DNA of 64,000 nt, taken from NCBI RefSeq assembly GCF_002871935.1, contig NZ_PNHQ01000005.1, positions 46,467 to 110,466 on the forward strand, given 5' to 3'. The notes under the pieces are model-generated. The model was given only the letters and a program-made list of their open reading frames with translations. It had not been told where the DNA came from and ran no database searches. Shown here piece after piece: positions 18,273 to 27,276 of the stretch. A program made the translations under genes and the position numbers. Every line of letters begins with the position of its first letter. Positions within the stretch are counted from its first letter, which is position 1. Source of the DNA: Aerococcus viridans (lineage in GTDB: Bacteria; Bacillota; Bacilli; Lactobacillales; Aerococcaceae).

Positions 18273-19364
18273 TTATTCTGTTTCTTCTTCAAACAATGCT
18301 GCTTGTGCTTCATCTTTTGTTTCCAAGGCTGCAAGTTCTTCTTCACTTAATTTACCATTTTGACCAAAACCAAAATGTTGACGAACTTGTGCATCAATTC
18401 TTTCACGAATTTCTGGATTCTCACGTAAAAATTGTTTTGCATTTTCACGACCTTGGCCAATACGATCTTCACCGTATGAATACCATGAACCAGCTTTATT
18501 AATAATATCTAAGTCAGCAGCTAAATCAACTAACTCACCTTCTTGAGAAATACCTTCACCATACATGATATCTATTTCCGCCACTTTGAATGGTGGGGCA
18601 ACCTTATTTTTTACAATCTTAATTTTAGTTCGGTTACCAATTGCATTACCACTTTCTTTTATTTGTTCACCACGACGAACTTCTAAACGAACTGTTGAGT
18701 AAAATTTTAAAGCCCTACCTCCTGGCGTAGTTTCAGGACTTCCGAACATAACCCCAACTTTTTCACGAATTTGGTTGATAAAGATAGCAATCGTTTTAGT
18801 TTTATTGATGGTGCCTGATAATTTACGCAATGCTTGAGACATCAAACGAGCTTGAAGACCGATATGTGAATCACCCATCTCACCTTCAATTTCGGCACGT
18901 GGCACTAAGGCTGCAACGGAATCGACAACAATGATATCAATCGCGCCTGAACTCACTAAAGCGTCTGCAATTTCTAAACCTTGCTCACCAGTATCGGGTT
19001 GTGATAATAATAGTTCATCTACATTTACCCCTAATTTAGCAGCATATTCAGGATCTAACGCATTCTCTGCATCAATAAAAGCAGCAATACCGCCGCGTTT
19101 TTGCACTTCTGCAATAGCGTGTAATGAAACAGTTGTTTTACCTGAAGATTCTGGTCCATAAACCTCAATAATACGACCTCGTGGGTAGCCACCAACACCT
19201 AAAGCTATATCTAAAGTTAGTGAGCCGGTTGGTACTGTCGAAATTCTCGTATCTCCACGCTCACCCATTTTCATGATTGAGCCTTTACCAAAATTACGCT
19301 CAATTTTTTTCATTGCATCGTCTAATGCTTTTTGACGGTTGCTATCGTTTTTATCTATAGTCAT
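18273..19364 (-). CDS. recA: Recombinase RecA
   Basis: DNA-dependent ATPase for strand exchange and LexA autocleavage. Walker A is GPESSGKTT, and [19 protein letters not shown] and [13 protein letters not shown] follow; the C-terminus is acidic, as usual. The reading frame could begin at a TTG at 19370, but AGGAGG lies only two bases from it and eight from the ATG at 19364 (MTIDKND), so the ATG start (363 aa) is preferred. It follows cinA and has its own promoter with a LexA box, so it is SOS-inducible apart from any readthrough from cinA. Confidence 0.98.
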   Translation of the reverse strand: MTIDKNDSNRQKALDDAMKKIERNFGKGSIMKMGERGDTRISTVPTGSLTLDIALGVGGYPRGRIIEVYGPESSGKTTVSLHAIAEVQKRGGIAAFIDAENALDPEYAAKLGVNVDELLLSQPDTGEQGLEIADALVSSGAIDIIVVDSVAALVPRAEIEGEMGDSHIGLQARLMSQALRKLSGTINKTKTIAIFINQIREKVGVMFGSPETTPGGRALKFYSTVRLEVRRGEQIKESGNAIGNRTKIKIVKNKVAPPFKVAEIDIMYGEGISQEGELVDLAADLDIINKAGSWYSYGEDRIGQGRENAKQFLRENPEIRERIDAQVRQHFGFGQNGKLSEEELAALETKDEAQAALFEEETE

Positions 19365-19401
19365 GCGCAAATCCTCCTAAATGTTCTCTTAATTCTCTTT
19401 T

Positions 19402-19430
19402 ATTTTATAATTCTTTTGCTAATTAAGCAA
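19402..19430 (-). promoter_or_regulatory. Promoter of recA
   Basis: TTGCTT (19425-19430), 17-base spacer, TAAAAT (19402-19407) on the minus strand, ending about 40 bases before the recA start codon. Confidence 0.7.
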
Positions 19431-19439
19431 GAGAAAAAG

Positions 19440-19453
19440 CGAACGAATGTTCT
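19440..19453. promoter_or_regulatory. LexA (DinR) operator upstream of recA
   Basis: CGAACGAATGTTCT contains the Firmicutes SOS core GAAC-N4-GTTC. It sits ten bases upstream of the recA -35 box and touches the cinA stop codon. Firmicutes recA is known to be LexA-controlled. Confidence 0.85.
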
Positions 19454-19454
19454 G

Positions 19455-20681
19455 TTATTTTTTTATGATATCGAAATAGGCGGTATATACAGAGCGATAT
19501 TGGATATTTTTACGACTGCCTCTTAAAGTTGGTGTTAAAACTATTGTTGGTTTACCTGCTTGAGCGATACCTATATAGACCGTCCCAACTTCCTTACCTT
19601 CCATAGCATCCGGTCCTGCAACTCCTGTAAAAGATACACCAAAGTCCGATTGATATAGGTTTCGTACATTCTCTGCCATTTCAGTGGCTGTTTCAGCGCT
19701 TACCATACCAAAGGCTTCAAGGGTTTGTTGTTGTACCTTTAATATATTCGCCTTAGCTGCTTTTGTATATGTCACTGCTGATCCCTGTAAAACCTTTGAA
19801 GCACCAGGTACGTCAACCACCTTTTTAGCAGCAAGACCACCTGTAAAACTCTCAGCAAAGGCTATCGTTTGCTGACGTTCAGTTAGTTTTTTCACCAAGA
19901 CTTCGTTGATACCTAGATTTTCACCTTCTCCAACATAGTAGTCACTAAGTCTATGATTAATCGTTTTTGCAAGTGAGGCCAGCATAGGATTCGTTTCAGC
20001 TTCATTTTTACCGACAGCTGTCAATCGGACTGTCACCATAAAATTACCGAAATAGATAGCTACAGACGGATTGCCCTGAGTCATAATTAAGTCATCAATG
20101 GTATCTGCTAATTGTGATTCACCAATACCAAAATAATGCAGATATTTTGAGCTAAGTACCAAGTCATTTTGATATTGATCTATTAGATAGTCTGTTACAT
20201 AATGGTTAAACATGTACTTCATTTCGGACGGTGGTCCAGGTAGTAATATATATGTATGATGATTGTGTTCAATAGCAGTACCTAAGGCTTGTCCCACATC
20301 ATTTGGGAATGTGTGGCCATTTTCAAAAGTGAGACCCATAGCCAAGTTATTTTCTGTCATTACTCTACCCTTAAAACTTTCTTTAATTGATTCCATCCCT
20401 ACTTCATTATGAATTAATGGTTGCGCCAGATATTCCGATATCGTTTGTTTAGTTAAGTCATCTCGTGTAGGTCCCAAGCCACCCGTATAGATAATAATAT
20501 CGGCCCTTTGTTCAGCTTGCGCAGTAACTTTTTTAAGTCTTTCTGGGTTGTCACCAATAACCGTTTGTACATAATGGTCAAATCCTAATTCATTTAATTT
20601 TCTTGCAAGAAATTGAGCATTGGTATTGGCTATTTGCCCCATCAATAATTCAGTTCCAACAGCAATAATTTCTACTTTCAT
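19455..20681 (-). CDS. cinA: CinA-family competence/damage protein (putative nicotinamide-nucleotide amidase)
   Basis: Two-domain protein: an N-terminal MoCF/COG1058 domain (VGTELLMGQIANTNAQ, YTGGLGPTRDD) and a C-terminal CinA domain (AESFTGGLAAKK, GVAGPDAMEGKEVGTV), the NMN deamidase / DprA-recruiting module of other species. The usual ESCTGG reads ESFTGG; the serine remains. The frame extends to 20729, but family members begin MKVEIIAVGTELL and AGGTGGG precedes the ATG at 20681, so the shorter form (408 aa) is preferred. The order pgsA-cinA-recA is typical of Firmicutes. Confidence 0.95.
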   Translation of the reverse strand: MKVEIIAVGTELLMGQIANTNAQFLARKLNELGFDHYVQTVIGDNPERLKKVTAQAEQRADIIIYTGGLGPTRDDLTKQTISEYLAQPLIHNEVGMESIKESFKGRVMTENNLAMGLTFENGHTFPNDVGQALGTAIEHNHHTYILLPGPPSEMKYMFNHYVTDYLIDQYQNDLVLSSKYLHYFGIGESQLADTIDDLIMTQGNPSVAIYFGNFMVTVRLTAVGKNEAETNPMLASLAKTINHRLSDYYVGEGENLGINEVLVKKLTERQQTIAFAESFTGGLAAKKVVDVPGASKVLQGSAVTYTKAAKANILKVQQQTLEAFGMVSAETATEMAENVRNLYQSDFGVSFTGVAGPDAMEGKEVGTVYIGIAQAGKPTIVLTPTLRGSRKNIQYRSVYTAYFDIIKK

Positions 20682-20753
20682 TCTATTCCCACCTATTAGA
20701 TTATACGTTTTATTTATGCGAAAGCGCATAGTCAGCCCTATATATTATAGAAT

Positions 20754-20782
20754 AAAAAAGAGCTAGGTAAAAACCTGAGCCC
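20754..20782 (-). terminator. Intrinsic terminator of pgsA
   Basis: GGCTCAGGT and ACCTAGCTC form a stem with one mismatch and a four-base T loop, followed by TTTTTT on the minus strand, 12 bases after the pgsA stop. Confidence 0.75.
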
Positions 20783-20793
20783 TTAAATGATTA

Positions 20794-21372
20794 TTATAAT
20801 CCATCGGAAAAGACCGAAATATTCTTAATAAAGTAGTCTACGCCTGAATAGATCGTAAAGATTAGCGCCAGATACAACAGAATTTGTCCTATTGAAAATG
20901 GCAAAAATCCTAATGGGAAATCTCCAATTAGCAAGAAGATGATTGACAGCATCTGCGTAAAAGTTTTCAACTTTCCAGCACCTCCCGCTGCCATGACTGT
21001 CCCTTTTTCAACTAGTAATAAACGTAAACCTGTTACCGCAAGCTCTCGCATGATAATAATAGACACTAACCAAGCTGGGGCTAAATCAATCCCCACTAAA
21101 GAGATAAAAGCTGTAGCAACAAGCATTTTGTCAGCTAATGGATCGGCAAATTTCCCGAAATTAGTCACTAAGTTATCACGTCGTGCTATGTAACCATCTA
21201 ACCAATCGGTAAATGAGGCTACTGCAAAAATTACTGCTGCGACTACATACTGCCAATGCCATTGACTACCTAACACTTGAATACCATTTCCACTTGCTGG
21301 AATAGATATAAAAATCATAAAAATGGGAATCATGAAGATTCGAATGATGGTTAATTTATTTGGTAAATTCAA
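20794..21372 (-). CDS. pgsA: CDP-diacylglycerol--glycerol-3-phosphate 3-phosphatidyltransferase
   Basis: Integral membrane enzyme making phosphatidylglycerol phosphate, the committed step to phosphatidylglycerol (192 aa). The CDP-alcohol phosphotransferase motif is present in TDWLDGYIARR and FGKFADPLADK. About five hydrophobic helices are visible, and the N-terminus NLPNKLTIIRI is characteristic. It ends with its own terminator before cinA. A possible extended -10 (TGCTATACT, 21411-21419) lies 39 bases upstream. Confidence 0.96.
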   Translation of the reverse strand: MNLPNKLTIIRIFMIPIFMIFISIPASGNGIQVLGSQWHWQYVVAAVIFAVASFTDWLDGYIARRDNLVTNFGKFADPLADKMLVATAFISLVGIDLAPAWLVSIIIMRELAVTGLRLLLVEKGTVMAAGGAGKLKTFTQMLSIIFLLIGDFPLGFLPFSIGQILLYLALIFTIYSGVDYFIKNISVFSDGL

Positions 21373-21450
21373 ATAATCCCTCCTAGTTGACCGTCAGCTA
21401 TATTGTTTATAGTATAGCATTTTTTTACCCTATAAAATATGTGGATTACA

Positions 21451-23874
21451 CTATTCCATTGTTTCGTCCGCGTTTTCCTGGAAAATATTTACAGTTCGTG
21501 GCTTAGAGCCTTCTTGTGGACCAACAATTCCTCGCTGTTCCATATCATCCACTAAACGTGCTGCACGGTTATAGCCAATTCTAAATTGACGCTGTAACAT
21601 TGAGATTGATACAGTTTCACGGGCTTTAACAAATTCCAATACCGTATCCCACATGTCATCCAAATCTTCGCCCGGTGCTGATTCTTTTGTTTCAGTTGGC
21701 ATCATTGATTCGACATAATTAGGTTCCTGTTGCTCTTTGACATAGGTAACCACATGCTCTACTTCATCATCAGTGATAAATGCACCTTGGACACGAATAG
21801 GTTTTGATTCACCCATTGGAAGATATAACATGTCTCCGCGCCCTAATAATTTTTCAGCACCATTTTGGTCGATAATTGTTCTTGAATCTGTCCCTGATGA
21901 TACTGCAAAAGCAATACGCGATGGCACATTCGCTTTAATAATTCCTGTGATTACATCAACAGACGGTCTTTGAGTCGCTAGAATCATGTGAATACCAGCT
22001 GCACGCGCCATTTGAGCTAAACGAGTAATTGCCGCTTCTACTTCTTTGGAAGCTACCATCATTAGGTCAGCTAACTCATCCACTATTACAACAATATAAG
22101 GTAATGATGGATGTGCTGTCCCTTCATTAAGATTCTCTTCATGAATGAAGTCGTTGTAACCATCAATATTCCGTTGTCCTGAAGCTGCAAACAATTCATA
22201 TCGACGTTCCATTTCTTGTACGACTTTTTGTAAAGCTTGCGCTGCTTTTCGTGGGTTCGTGACAACTGGTGTCAACAAATGAGGGATTCCATTATAGATC
22301 GATAATTCAACTTTTTTAGGATCAATCATCATTAATTTAACTTCATTTGGCTTAGCTTTCATCAAAATAGATACGATAATGCCATTAATTGCAACTGATT
22401 TACCAGATCCAGTAGATCCCGCAACTAATAGATGGGGCATTTTAGTCAAGTCTGCTGACCGGATGTTTCCGGAAATATCTTTTCCTAAAGGAACTTCTAA
22501 GACTTTCCCGGATTGTAATTGATGTTCAAATGAATCACGGAATGAGACTAAAGATACATCCTGATTTGGTACTTCGATTCCAATAAAGGATTTTCCTGGG
22601 ATTGGGGCTTCAATACGGATATCTTTGGCAGCTAAAGCTAAAGCAATATCATCTGCTAATCCAACAATCTTACTAACTTTCACACCAATAGCAGGTTGGA
22701 TTTCATATTTGGTAACTGCTGGTCCTAAATTTGCTTTAGTCACTTTAGCATCTACATTAAAGCTTTTAAATGTCGCTTCCAATTTACGGACATTCTCTTT
22801 AATGACTGAATATTCACCACTTTGATCAGTAGCCTTAACGGGTTTCAATAAGTTTGCTGGTGGCAACTTATATTCAGGATTCTCTGGCTCTGCAGCCATA
22901 TCCATCACAATTTCTTTACCATCATCTGGCTCATCAGCTAATTCGTTAGCTTTATCACTCACTGATTCATCAACTTGCTTTGCCACCTGCTCATCCTGTT
23001 GGAATTCATCAGCATGTGTACCAATCTCTAATGTTGTTTGTTCGATTTCACTTGTCTGAGCAGTTTTACTAGCATTTGGTCCAACAATCACAACATCTTC
23101 ATCTTGTTCTTCGACTTGCTTAGGTTTGATAAAGTTGCTGTTTTTATGAACAATCGAATCTGCCCCACTCTGTTTATCTTTTTTAGAAGCTTTATTAGAT
23201 GCCCCTTTTCGTTTAGTTTGTTCAGCTTTATACTTTTCTCTTTCTTCACGATAACTTGAGATTTGTTGTTTAGAGGCTTCCCAAAATTCGCTTAGCCAGT
23301 TAAACACAACATTTATAATCGATTGAATACCTTCAACTAAGTCAAACCAAGTAATACTGAATAAATAACATAGTAGGACCATTAAGGCAATGCCTACAAA
23401 AATATAGGTACCTAATTGACTGACTGTATAGAACGTAAAGGTATATAATAATCCGCCTAAAAGTCCGCCACCCAATGGTTGACCAGCACCTTCAGCAGTA
23501 AAATTAGCGATTACACGCTGCCAAGTTACTTCTAAAACTGTAGTATCACTTGATAAAGCAATCGCCAGATAGTTCCAAGCATGCATTAATATAGCTAAAA
23601 TTGGAATGGCCCAAATAAATGTATTCATCACCCTTCCTAACGCTAATGGCCCATGCCCTGTAACAAGAACCCATCCCATGAATATAATTTCTAAGATAAA
23701 TACTGGAACGGCTAATCCACCAACAAAAAATGCCATTAGATCCATAAATAATCGTCCTAAGGCACCTAGTTCTAACACACCAATAATTGCAAAAAATAGA
23801 GAAATACCTGAAAATAATTGCATGCGGAATAACGCTTGTTGTTTTTTAGTTCGTCTTTTCTTTTTCCTTGCCAC
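21451..23874 (-). CDS. ftsK: DNA translocase FtsK/SpoIIIE
   Basis: Septal DNA pump that clears chromosomes during division (807 aa). About four N-terminal membrane helices (20-185), a basic then acidic Gln/Glu-rich linker (210-330), then the motor with Walker [10 protein letters not shown] and Walker [13 protein letters not shown], and a C-terminal gamma winged helix ([18 protein letters not shown]) that reads KOPS/SRS sites in relatives. The start is GTG at 23874, one base after the DUF1033 gene's stop, with GGAGGG five bases upstream, so the two genes form one unit. Confidence 0.96.
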   Translation of the reverse strand: MARKKKRRTKKQQALFRMQLFSGISLFFAIIGVLELGALGRLFMDLMAFFVGGLAVPVFILEIIFMGWVLVTGHGPLALGRVMNTFIWAIPILAILMHAWNYLAIALSSDTTVLEVTWQRVIANFTAEGAGQPLGGGLLGGLLYTFTFYTVSQLGTYIFVGIALMVLLCYLFSITWFDLVEGIQSIINVVFNWLSEFWEASKQQISSYREEREKYKAEQTKRKGASNKASKKDKQSGADSIVHKNSNFIKPKQVEEQDEDVVIVGPNASKTAQTSEIEQTTLEIGTHADEFQQDEQVAKQVDESVSDKANELADEPDDGKEIVMDMAAEPENPEYKLPPANLLKPVKATDQSGEYSVIKENVRKLEATFKSFNVDAKVTKANLGPAVTKYEIQPAIGVKVSKIVGLADDIALALAAKDIRIEAPIPGKSFIGIEVPNQDVSLVSFRDSFEHQLQSGKVLEVPLGKDISGNIRSADLTKMPHLLVAGSTGSGKSVAINGIIVSILMKAKPNEVKLMMIDPKKVELSIYNGIPHLLTPVVTNPRKAAQALQKVVQEMERRYELFAASGQRNIDGYNDFIHEENLNEGTAHPSLPYIVVIVDELADLMMVASKEVEAAITRLAQMARAAGIHMILATQRPSVDVITGIIKANVPSRIAFAVSSGTDSRTIIDQNGAEKLLGRGDMLYLPMGESKPIRVQGAFITDDEVEHVVTYVKEQQEPNYVESMMPTETKESAPGEDLDDMWDTVLEFVKARETVSISMLQRQFRIGYNRAARLVDDMEQRGIVGPQEGSKPRTVNIFQENADETME

Positions 23875-23875
23875 A

Positions 23876-24262
23876 CTATCCCTCCTCTTCTAGTTTATTT
23901 TGCTCGCTGTGATTTGATCGCAAACCTTCTAAAATCTGCGTTAACTCATCCACTCGTTCGCTTGTTAAGGCTTGTTGGTTTTCATACAGTACTAAACTAT
24001 GATAAATCTGCTCATCATTAGCACATGGTTCACACCAGGCTGTTTCACCCGGTTGCCAAAAAGCCAACATACCTTCCACCCTACTACACGATTTCGGGAA
24101 TAAATTTTGCAATTTCAATGATTTATTTTGAAAAATAACAGCAGCTGTTACTAAGTCATCAGTTGTTTCAACTGCTACCACTTGCTCGTACCAATCATCT
24201 TCAAACCACCAGGGTTCATCAAAACTTTCTATTTGATATACTTGGAAACTCATCTTTTTCAC
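23876..24262 (-). CDS. DUF1033 family protein
   Basis: 128-residue protein of the small Lactobacillales/Bacilli family DUF1033, recognised by EPWWFEDDW near the N-terminus, AFW..GE..WCE.C in the middle and YHSLVLYEN near the end. The two cysteines in WCEPC resemble a metal or redox pair, but no function is known. It is soluble and acidic. It is translated directly before ftsK with a one-base gap. What it does for FtsK, if anything, cannot be read from the sequence. Confidence 0.8.
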   Translation of the reverse strand: MKKMSFQVYQIESFDEPWWFEDDWYEQVVAVETTDDLVTAAVIFQNKSLKLQNLFPKSCSRVEGMLAFWQPGETAWCEPCANDEQIYHSLVLYENQQALTSERVDELTQILEGLRSNHSEQNKLEEEG

Positions 24263-24377
24263 TCTCCAATCAGCACCCTATTATATCAAACTTATGGTCA
24301 GTTTTCATCTTGCCGCAGTTCTACTAACTATTTACAAATAAGCATTTAGACGGATGTATTATTGCACTGAAATCTAG

Positions 24378-24383
24378 TATAAT
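24378..24383 (+). promoter_or_regulatory. Probable -10 box of acyP
   Basis: A perfect TATAAT 30 bases before the acyP start on the plus strand. No good -35 is visible at 16-18 bases. Confidence 0.45.
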
Positions 24384-24413
24384 TAAAAGAACATAATGAA
24401 AGAAGGGATATTC

Positions 24414-24692
24414 ATGAAAACAAGTCGAATTATTGTAACTGGTCGTGTGCAAGGTGTAGGCTTTCGCTATTTTACGGAAAGAATCGCCAAACGGATGAAG
24501 TTAGCTGGAACGGTTGAAAATAAAAATGACGGGTCTGTCGAAATTGTTGTCCAAGCTGACGATACTACATTGCGTGCTTTTGTTGAAGAGGTCAAAGAAA
24601 TGCCTGAAAATCCTTCTGCGCAAGTAAGTGATATCCAAATTGTCGAAACCTTTGAAAGTGAAGATATGGTGAAATTTCGTACCATTTATTGA
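24414..24692 (+). CDS. acyP: Acylphosphatase
   Basis: Small enzyme (92 aa) that hydrolyses carboxyl-phosphate bonds such as acetyl phosphate. The signature [11 protein letters not shown] with the catalytic arginine and the downstream asparagine ([10 protein letters not shown]) are intact. A longer frame starts at 24396, but AAGAAGGG sits seven bases before the ATG at 24414 ([14 protein letters not shown]), which matches the family start. Acetyl phosphate is the product of pyruvate oxidase, also in this window; a functional link is only inference. Confidence 0.93.
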   Translation: MKTSRIIVTGRVQGVGFRYFTERIAKRMKLAGTVENKNDGSVEIVVQADDTTLRAFVEEVKEMPENPSAQVSDIQIVETFESEDMVKFRTIY

Positions 24693-24784
24693 AATAGCTT
24701 CGCAAATTAGCTACAATAATAACGTTAATCAAGACAGCAAATACAAGTTTCAAATAACTATATAAAATTAAAGGACGTGAAGTT

Positions 24785-25711
24785 TTGTCAAGCCGTTTAA
24801 AGAATAAACGCCTATCACTCATCATATTAGTAATGTCGCTCGTGGTATTTTTGGGTGGTTGCGCTAATCCAAATAAACCAGATGGTCTAATGTATCGTTT
24901 AACAGTTGGACCCATTAGTCAACTTATCGAGTGGATTGCCTCACAGTTTGCTGGTAACTATGGAATTGCTATTATTATTATTACCATTGCTATACGAATT
25001 ATCTTATTGCCGCTTACCTTAAACCAACTAAAAAGCTCAACGCGTCAACAAATTAAGATGCAGGCTTTCCAACCTTATCTTAAAGAAATTCAAGAACGTC
25101 AAAAAAATGCTACAACCCAAGAAGAGAAGTTAGCTTTAGCGACTGAACAACAAGAATTCATGCGCGAAAATAATGTTTCTATGCTTGGTGGTATGGGATG
25201 TTTACCTTTATTGCTACAATTACCAATTATCTCTGGTTTATACACTGCTATTCGCGTGAGTGAGCCTATTGCAAATTCTGAATTCTTTGGTATTTCTCTC
25301 GGTGAATCCCATATGGTTTTAGCTATTATCACTATTGTGATGTATCTTCTTCAATCATTTATCACCCTCCAAGGTGTACCCGAAGAACAAAAAGCACAAA
25401 TGCGTTCTACCTTGTTCATGACACCTATAATGATGGGATTCATTGTATTTACCACACCAGCCGGATTAACCTTATACTTCCTAGCAGGTGCCATTTGGTC
25501 AATCGTACAATCACTATATACAACTTTCTACTATAGACCAAAAATTCAAGCAGAAGTTGATAAGGAAATGGCTGAAAATCCAATCAAGGTGAAGAAATCC
25601 TCTAATGGCCGTAAAGATGTTACCAACTCAGTAGTGAATGAAGATACAAACAAATCTTTAACAACTCACAAAAATAAAGCAAATCGTAATGCTGGTAAGC
25701 AACGAAAATAA
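24785..25711 (+). CDS. yidC: Membrane protein insertase YidC/OxaA (lipoprotein form)
   Basis: Inserts and folds inner-membrane proteins with or without SecYEG (308 aa). A lipoprotein signal ends in the lipobox FLGGC. Five membrane helices follow with the hydrophilic-groove arginine (TIAIRIILLPLT), no large extracytoplasmic domain (Gram-positive type), and a basic C-terminal tail that in relatives contacts ribosomes. The start is TTG at 24785, nine bases after an AAGGA. It lies behind acyP, an arrangement seen in other lactic bacteria. It may be the YidC2-like or the sole copy; the window cannot tell. Confidence 0.94.
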   Translation: MSSRLKNKRLSLIILVMSLVVFLGGCANPNKPDGLMYRLTVGPISQLIEWIASQFAGNYGIAIIIITIAIRIILLPLTLNQLKSSTRQQIKMQAFQPYLKEIQERQKNATTQEEKLALATEQQEFMRENNVSMLGGMGCLPLLLQLPIISGLYTAIRVSEPIANSEFFGISLGESHMVLAIITIVMYLLQSFITLQGVPEEQKAQMRSTLFMTPIMMGFIVFTTPAGLTLYFLAGAIWSIVQSLYTTFYYRPKIQAEVDKEMAENPIKVKKSSNGRKDVTNSVVNEDTNKSLTTHKNKANRNAGKQRK

Positions 25712-25723
25712 ATTAAGATAACA

Positions 25724-25768
25724 AAAAAAGCCTTCTAATTCGGTTTCACTGCACCGGTTAGAAGGCAT
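25724..25768. terminator. Bidirectional terminator between yidC and the MetE-like gene
   Basis: GCCTTCTAA (25730-25738) pairs with TTAGAAGGC (25758-25766). The minus strand carries TTTTTTT after the stem, the plus strand a weaker T tract, so it suits the two convergent genes. Confidence 0.88.
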
Positions 25769-25825
25769 TTCTTATGTAATTTTTAACGATTTTGAGGGAT
25801 CAAATTGTAAATATTCACTTACACG

Positions 25826-27043
25826 CTATTCGCCATAAAAATGTTTGGAAGCAATAGCTGTTCCTTCTACTAAAGCTTCTAATTTAGCCCATGCAATTTG
25901 TTCGTGTAGTCGACCACCTAAACCACAGTCAGTAGAAGCAACCACATTTTCAGGACCCACAATTTCACCAAAACGAATTAAACGTTCAGCGATCAATTCC
26001 GGATGCTCAACAACATTAGTTGAGTGAGATACTAAACCAGGTATAATATATTGACCTTCTTTTAAGCGTCCTGCTTTTTCCCATACTTTCCATTCATGTG
26101 CATGGCGTGGACTAGATGCTTCAAAAGTGAATCCTGCAGCATTTACTTGTAAACATTGGTCAACAATATACTCTAATGGAATATCTGTTGTATGTGGCCC
26201 ATGCCATGATCCCCAGCAAATATGTAAACGGACTAAATCTGGATCAATCCCTCTTAAAGCACGGTTGATGGCATCAATACGTAGTTGCAACCATCTTTGA
26301 AAGTCTTCTACTGAAGGTTCTGGATTGATTTGATCCCAAGCTTCAGCCAAGTCTGGTGCATCCAATTGAACGATAAATCCTGCATCTGTAATAGCCTTAT
26401 ATTCTTCATGTAAAGCATCTGCTAGATCATTCAACAACGCTTCTTCATCGCCATCATAATAATTGTCCTGTAATCGTGCTGCTGACCCTGGTGATATAGC
26501 TGCAATAAATCCTTTATCTATATTATTTTCTCTTAAAGCTGCTTTTAAGTAATCAACATCACGCTTTACCTGATCTTGACCAATATAAGTTACCTTATCA
26601 CTGAATACCGGATTTCCAACTGCTTTTCGCTTACCTAAAACGCCTGAATCGGGATCTTCATAGGCTTCTCTAAACTTCTCTCGATCACGACGATCTGGAA
26701 AAGATGTCAACTTAATGTTTCCTGGCGTTGAACGAATCTTCTCTGGATTTGCCCATCGGTCTTGGTCAGTCATCTCTAAACCACCTAAACGGTAGAATGA
26801 ATAGTTCCACCAAGCGCCAAAGTCAACTGGACCTGATGTAATATGTCCGTATTCTCCATCATTTAGGATATCAATACCCAAAGCTTTCTGTTTAGCTACT
26901 ACCTCATTCACCGACTCTTGGATAATTTGGTTATATTCTTCTTCTGAAATTTCATTTTTAGCACGACGTTCATTTGCCTCTAATAATGCTTTTGGTCTTG
27001 GTAGAGAACCAACATGAGTCGTTAATATTTTCTTATTCGTCAT
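25826..27043 (-). CDS. MetE C-terminal-domain methyltransferase (cobalamin-independent methionine synthase II family, YxjG/YxjH-like)
   Basis: 405 aa, a single MetE-C TIM barrel without the MetE N-terminal half. It opens TTHVGSLPRPKALLEA, the family start. Zinc ligands are visible: LHICWGSWHG (His, Cys), FTFEASSPRH (Glu) and ASTDCGLGGR (Cys). Relatives such as YxjG/YxjH are thought to make methionine from homocysteine with an unsettled methyl donor; some family members are alkyl-thiol lyases or transferases. It is a single gene with GGAGG upstream of the ATG and an operator-like dyad at its likely transcription start. Confidence 0.87.
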   Translation of the reverse strand: MTNKKILTTHVGSLPRPKALLEANERRAKNEISEEEYNQIIQESVNEVVAKQKALGIDILNDGEYGHITSGPVDFGAWWNYSFYRLGGLEMTDQDRWANPEKIRSTPGNIKLTSFPDRRDREKFREAYEDPDSGVLGKRKAVGNPVFSDKVTYIGQDQVKRDVDYLKAALRENNIDKGFIAAISPGSAARLQDNYYDGDEEALLNDLADALHEEYKAITDAGFIVQLDAPDLAEAWDQINPEPSVEDFQRWLQLRIDAINRALRGIDPDLVRLHICWGSWHGPHTTDIPLEYIVDQCLQVNAAGFTFEASSPRHAHEWKVWEKAGRLKEGQYIIPGLVSHSTNVVEHPELIAERLIRFGEIVGPENVVASTDCGLGGRLHEQIAWAKLEALVEGTAIASKHFYGE

Positions 27044-27071
27044 AGGAAAACCTCCATCTTGTTTAGATAAA

Positions 27072-27098
27072 TTGTAACATAATTACAAAGCTATTATA
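27072..27098 (-). promoter_or_regulatory. Promoter/operator of the MetE-like gene
   Basis: The minus-strand -10 TATAAT is at 27093-27098. Immediately downstream, at 27072-27088, is the perfect dyad TTGTAA-CATAA-TTACAA, placed over the expected transcription start, as a repressor site would be. The factor is unknown; the spacing does not fit GlnR (N7), PerR or AdcR consensus. Confidence 0.5.
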
Positions 27099-27208
27099 CC
27101 CGGATAAAAGTACAGAAAACCTATCAAGGTTGATAAGAAAATTTTGAACACAATAATCAACTTAGAACCAAATATTGTATAGCCCTTTCTTACAATAAAT
27201 TGCTATAC

Positions 27209-27240
27209 ACAAAAACAGGTTGGGAAAATCCCAACCTGTT
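27209..27240 (-). terminator. Intrinsic terminator of pox
   Basis: A perfect 12-bp stem AACAGGTTGGGA / TCCCAACCTGTT with a three-base loop followed by TTTTT on the minus strand, 36 bases after the pox stop. Confidence 0.93.
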
Positions 27241-27276
27241 CTTATCTCGGATGAATATACTATTTGTTAATAGCGA

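Noticed and set aside
20714..20730. Hairpin TATGCG-AAAG-CGCATA upstream of cinA
   Set aside because: Six base pairs without a T run; too small to call a regulatory element, and it lies just upstream of a possible -10.
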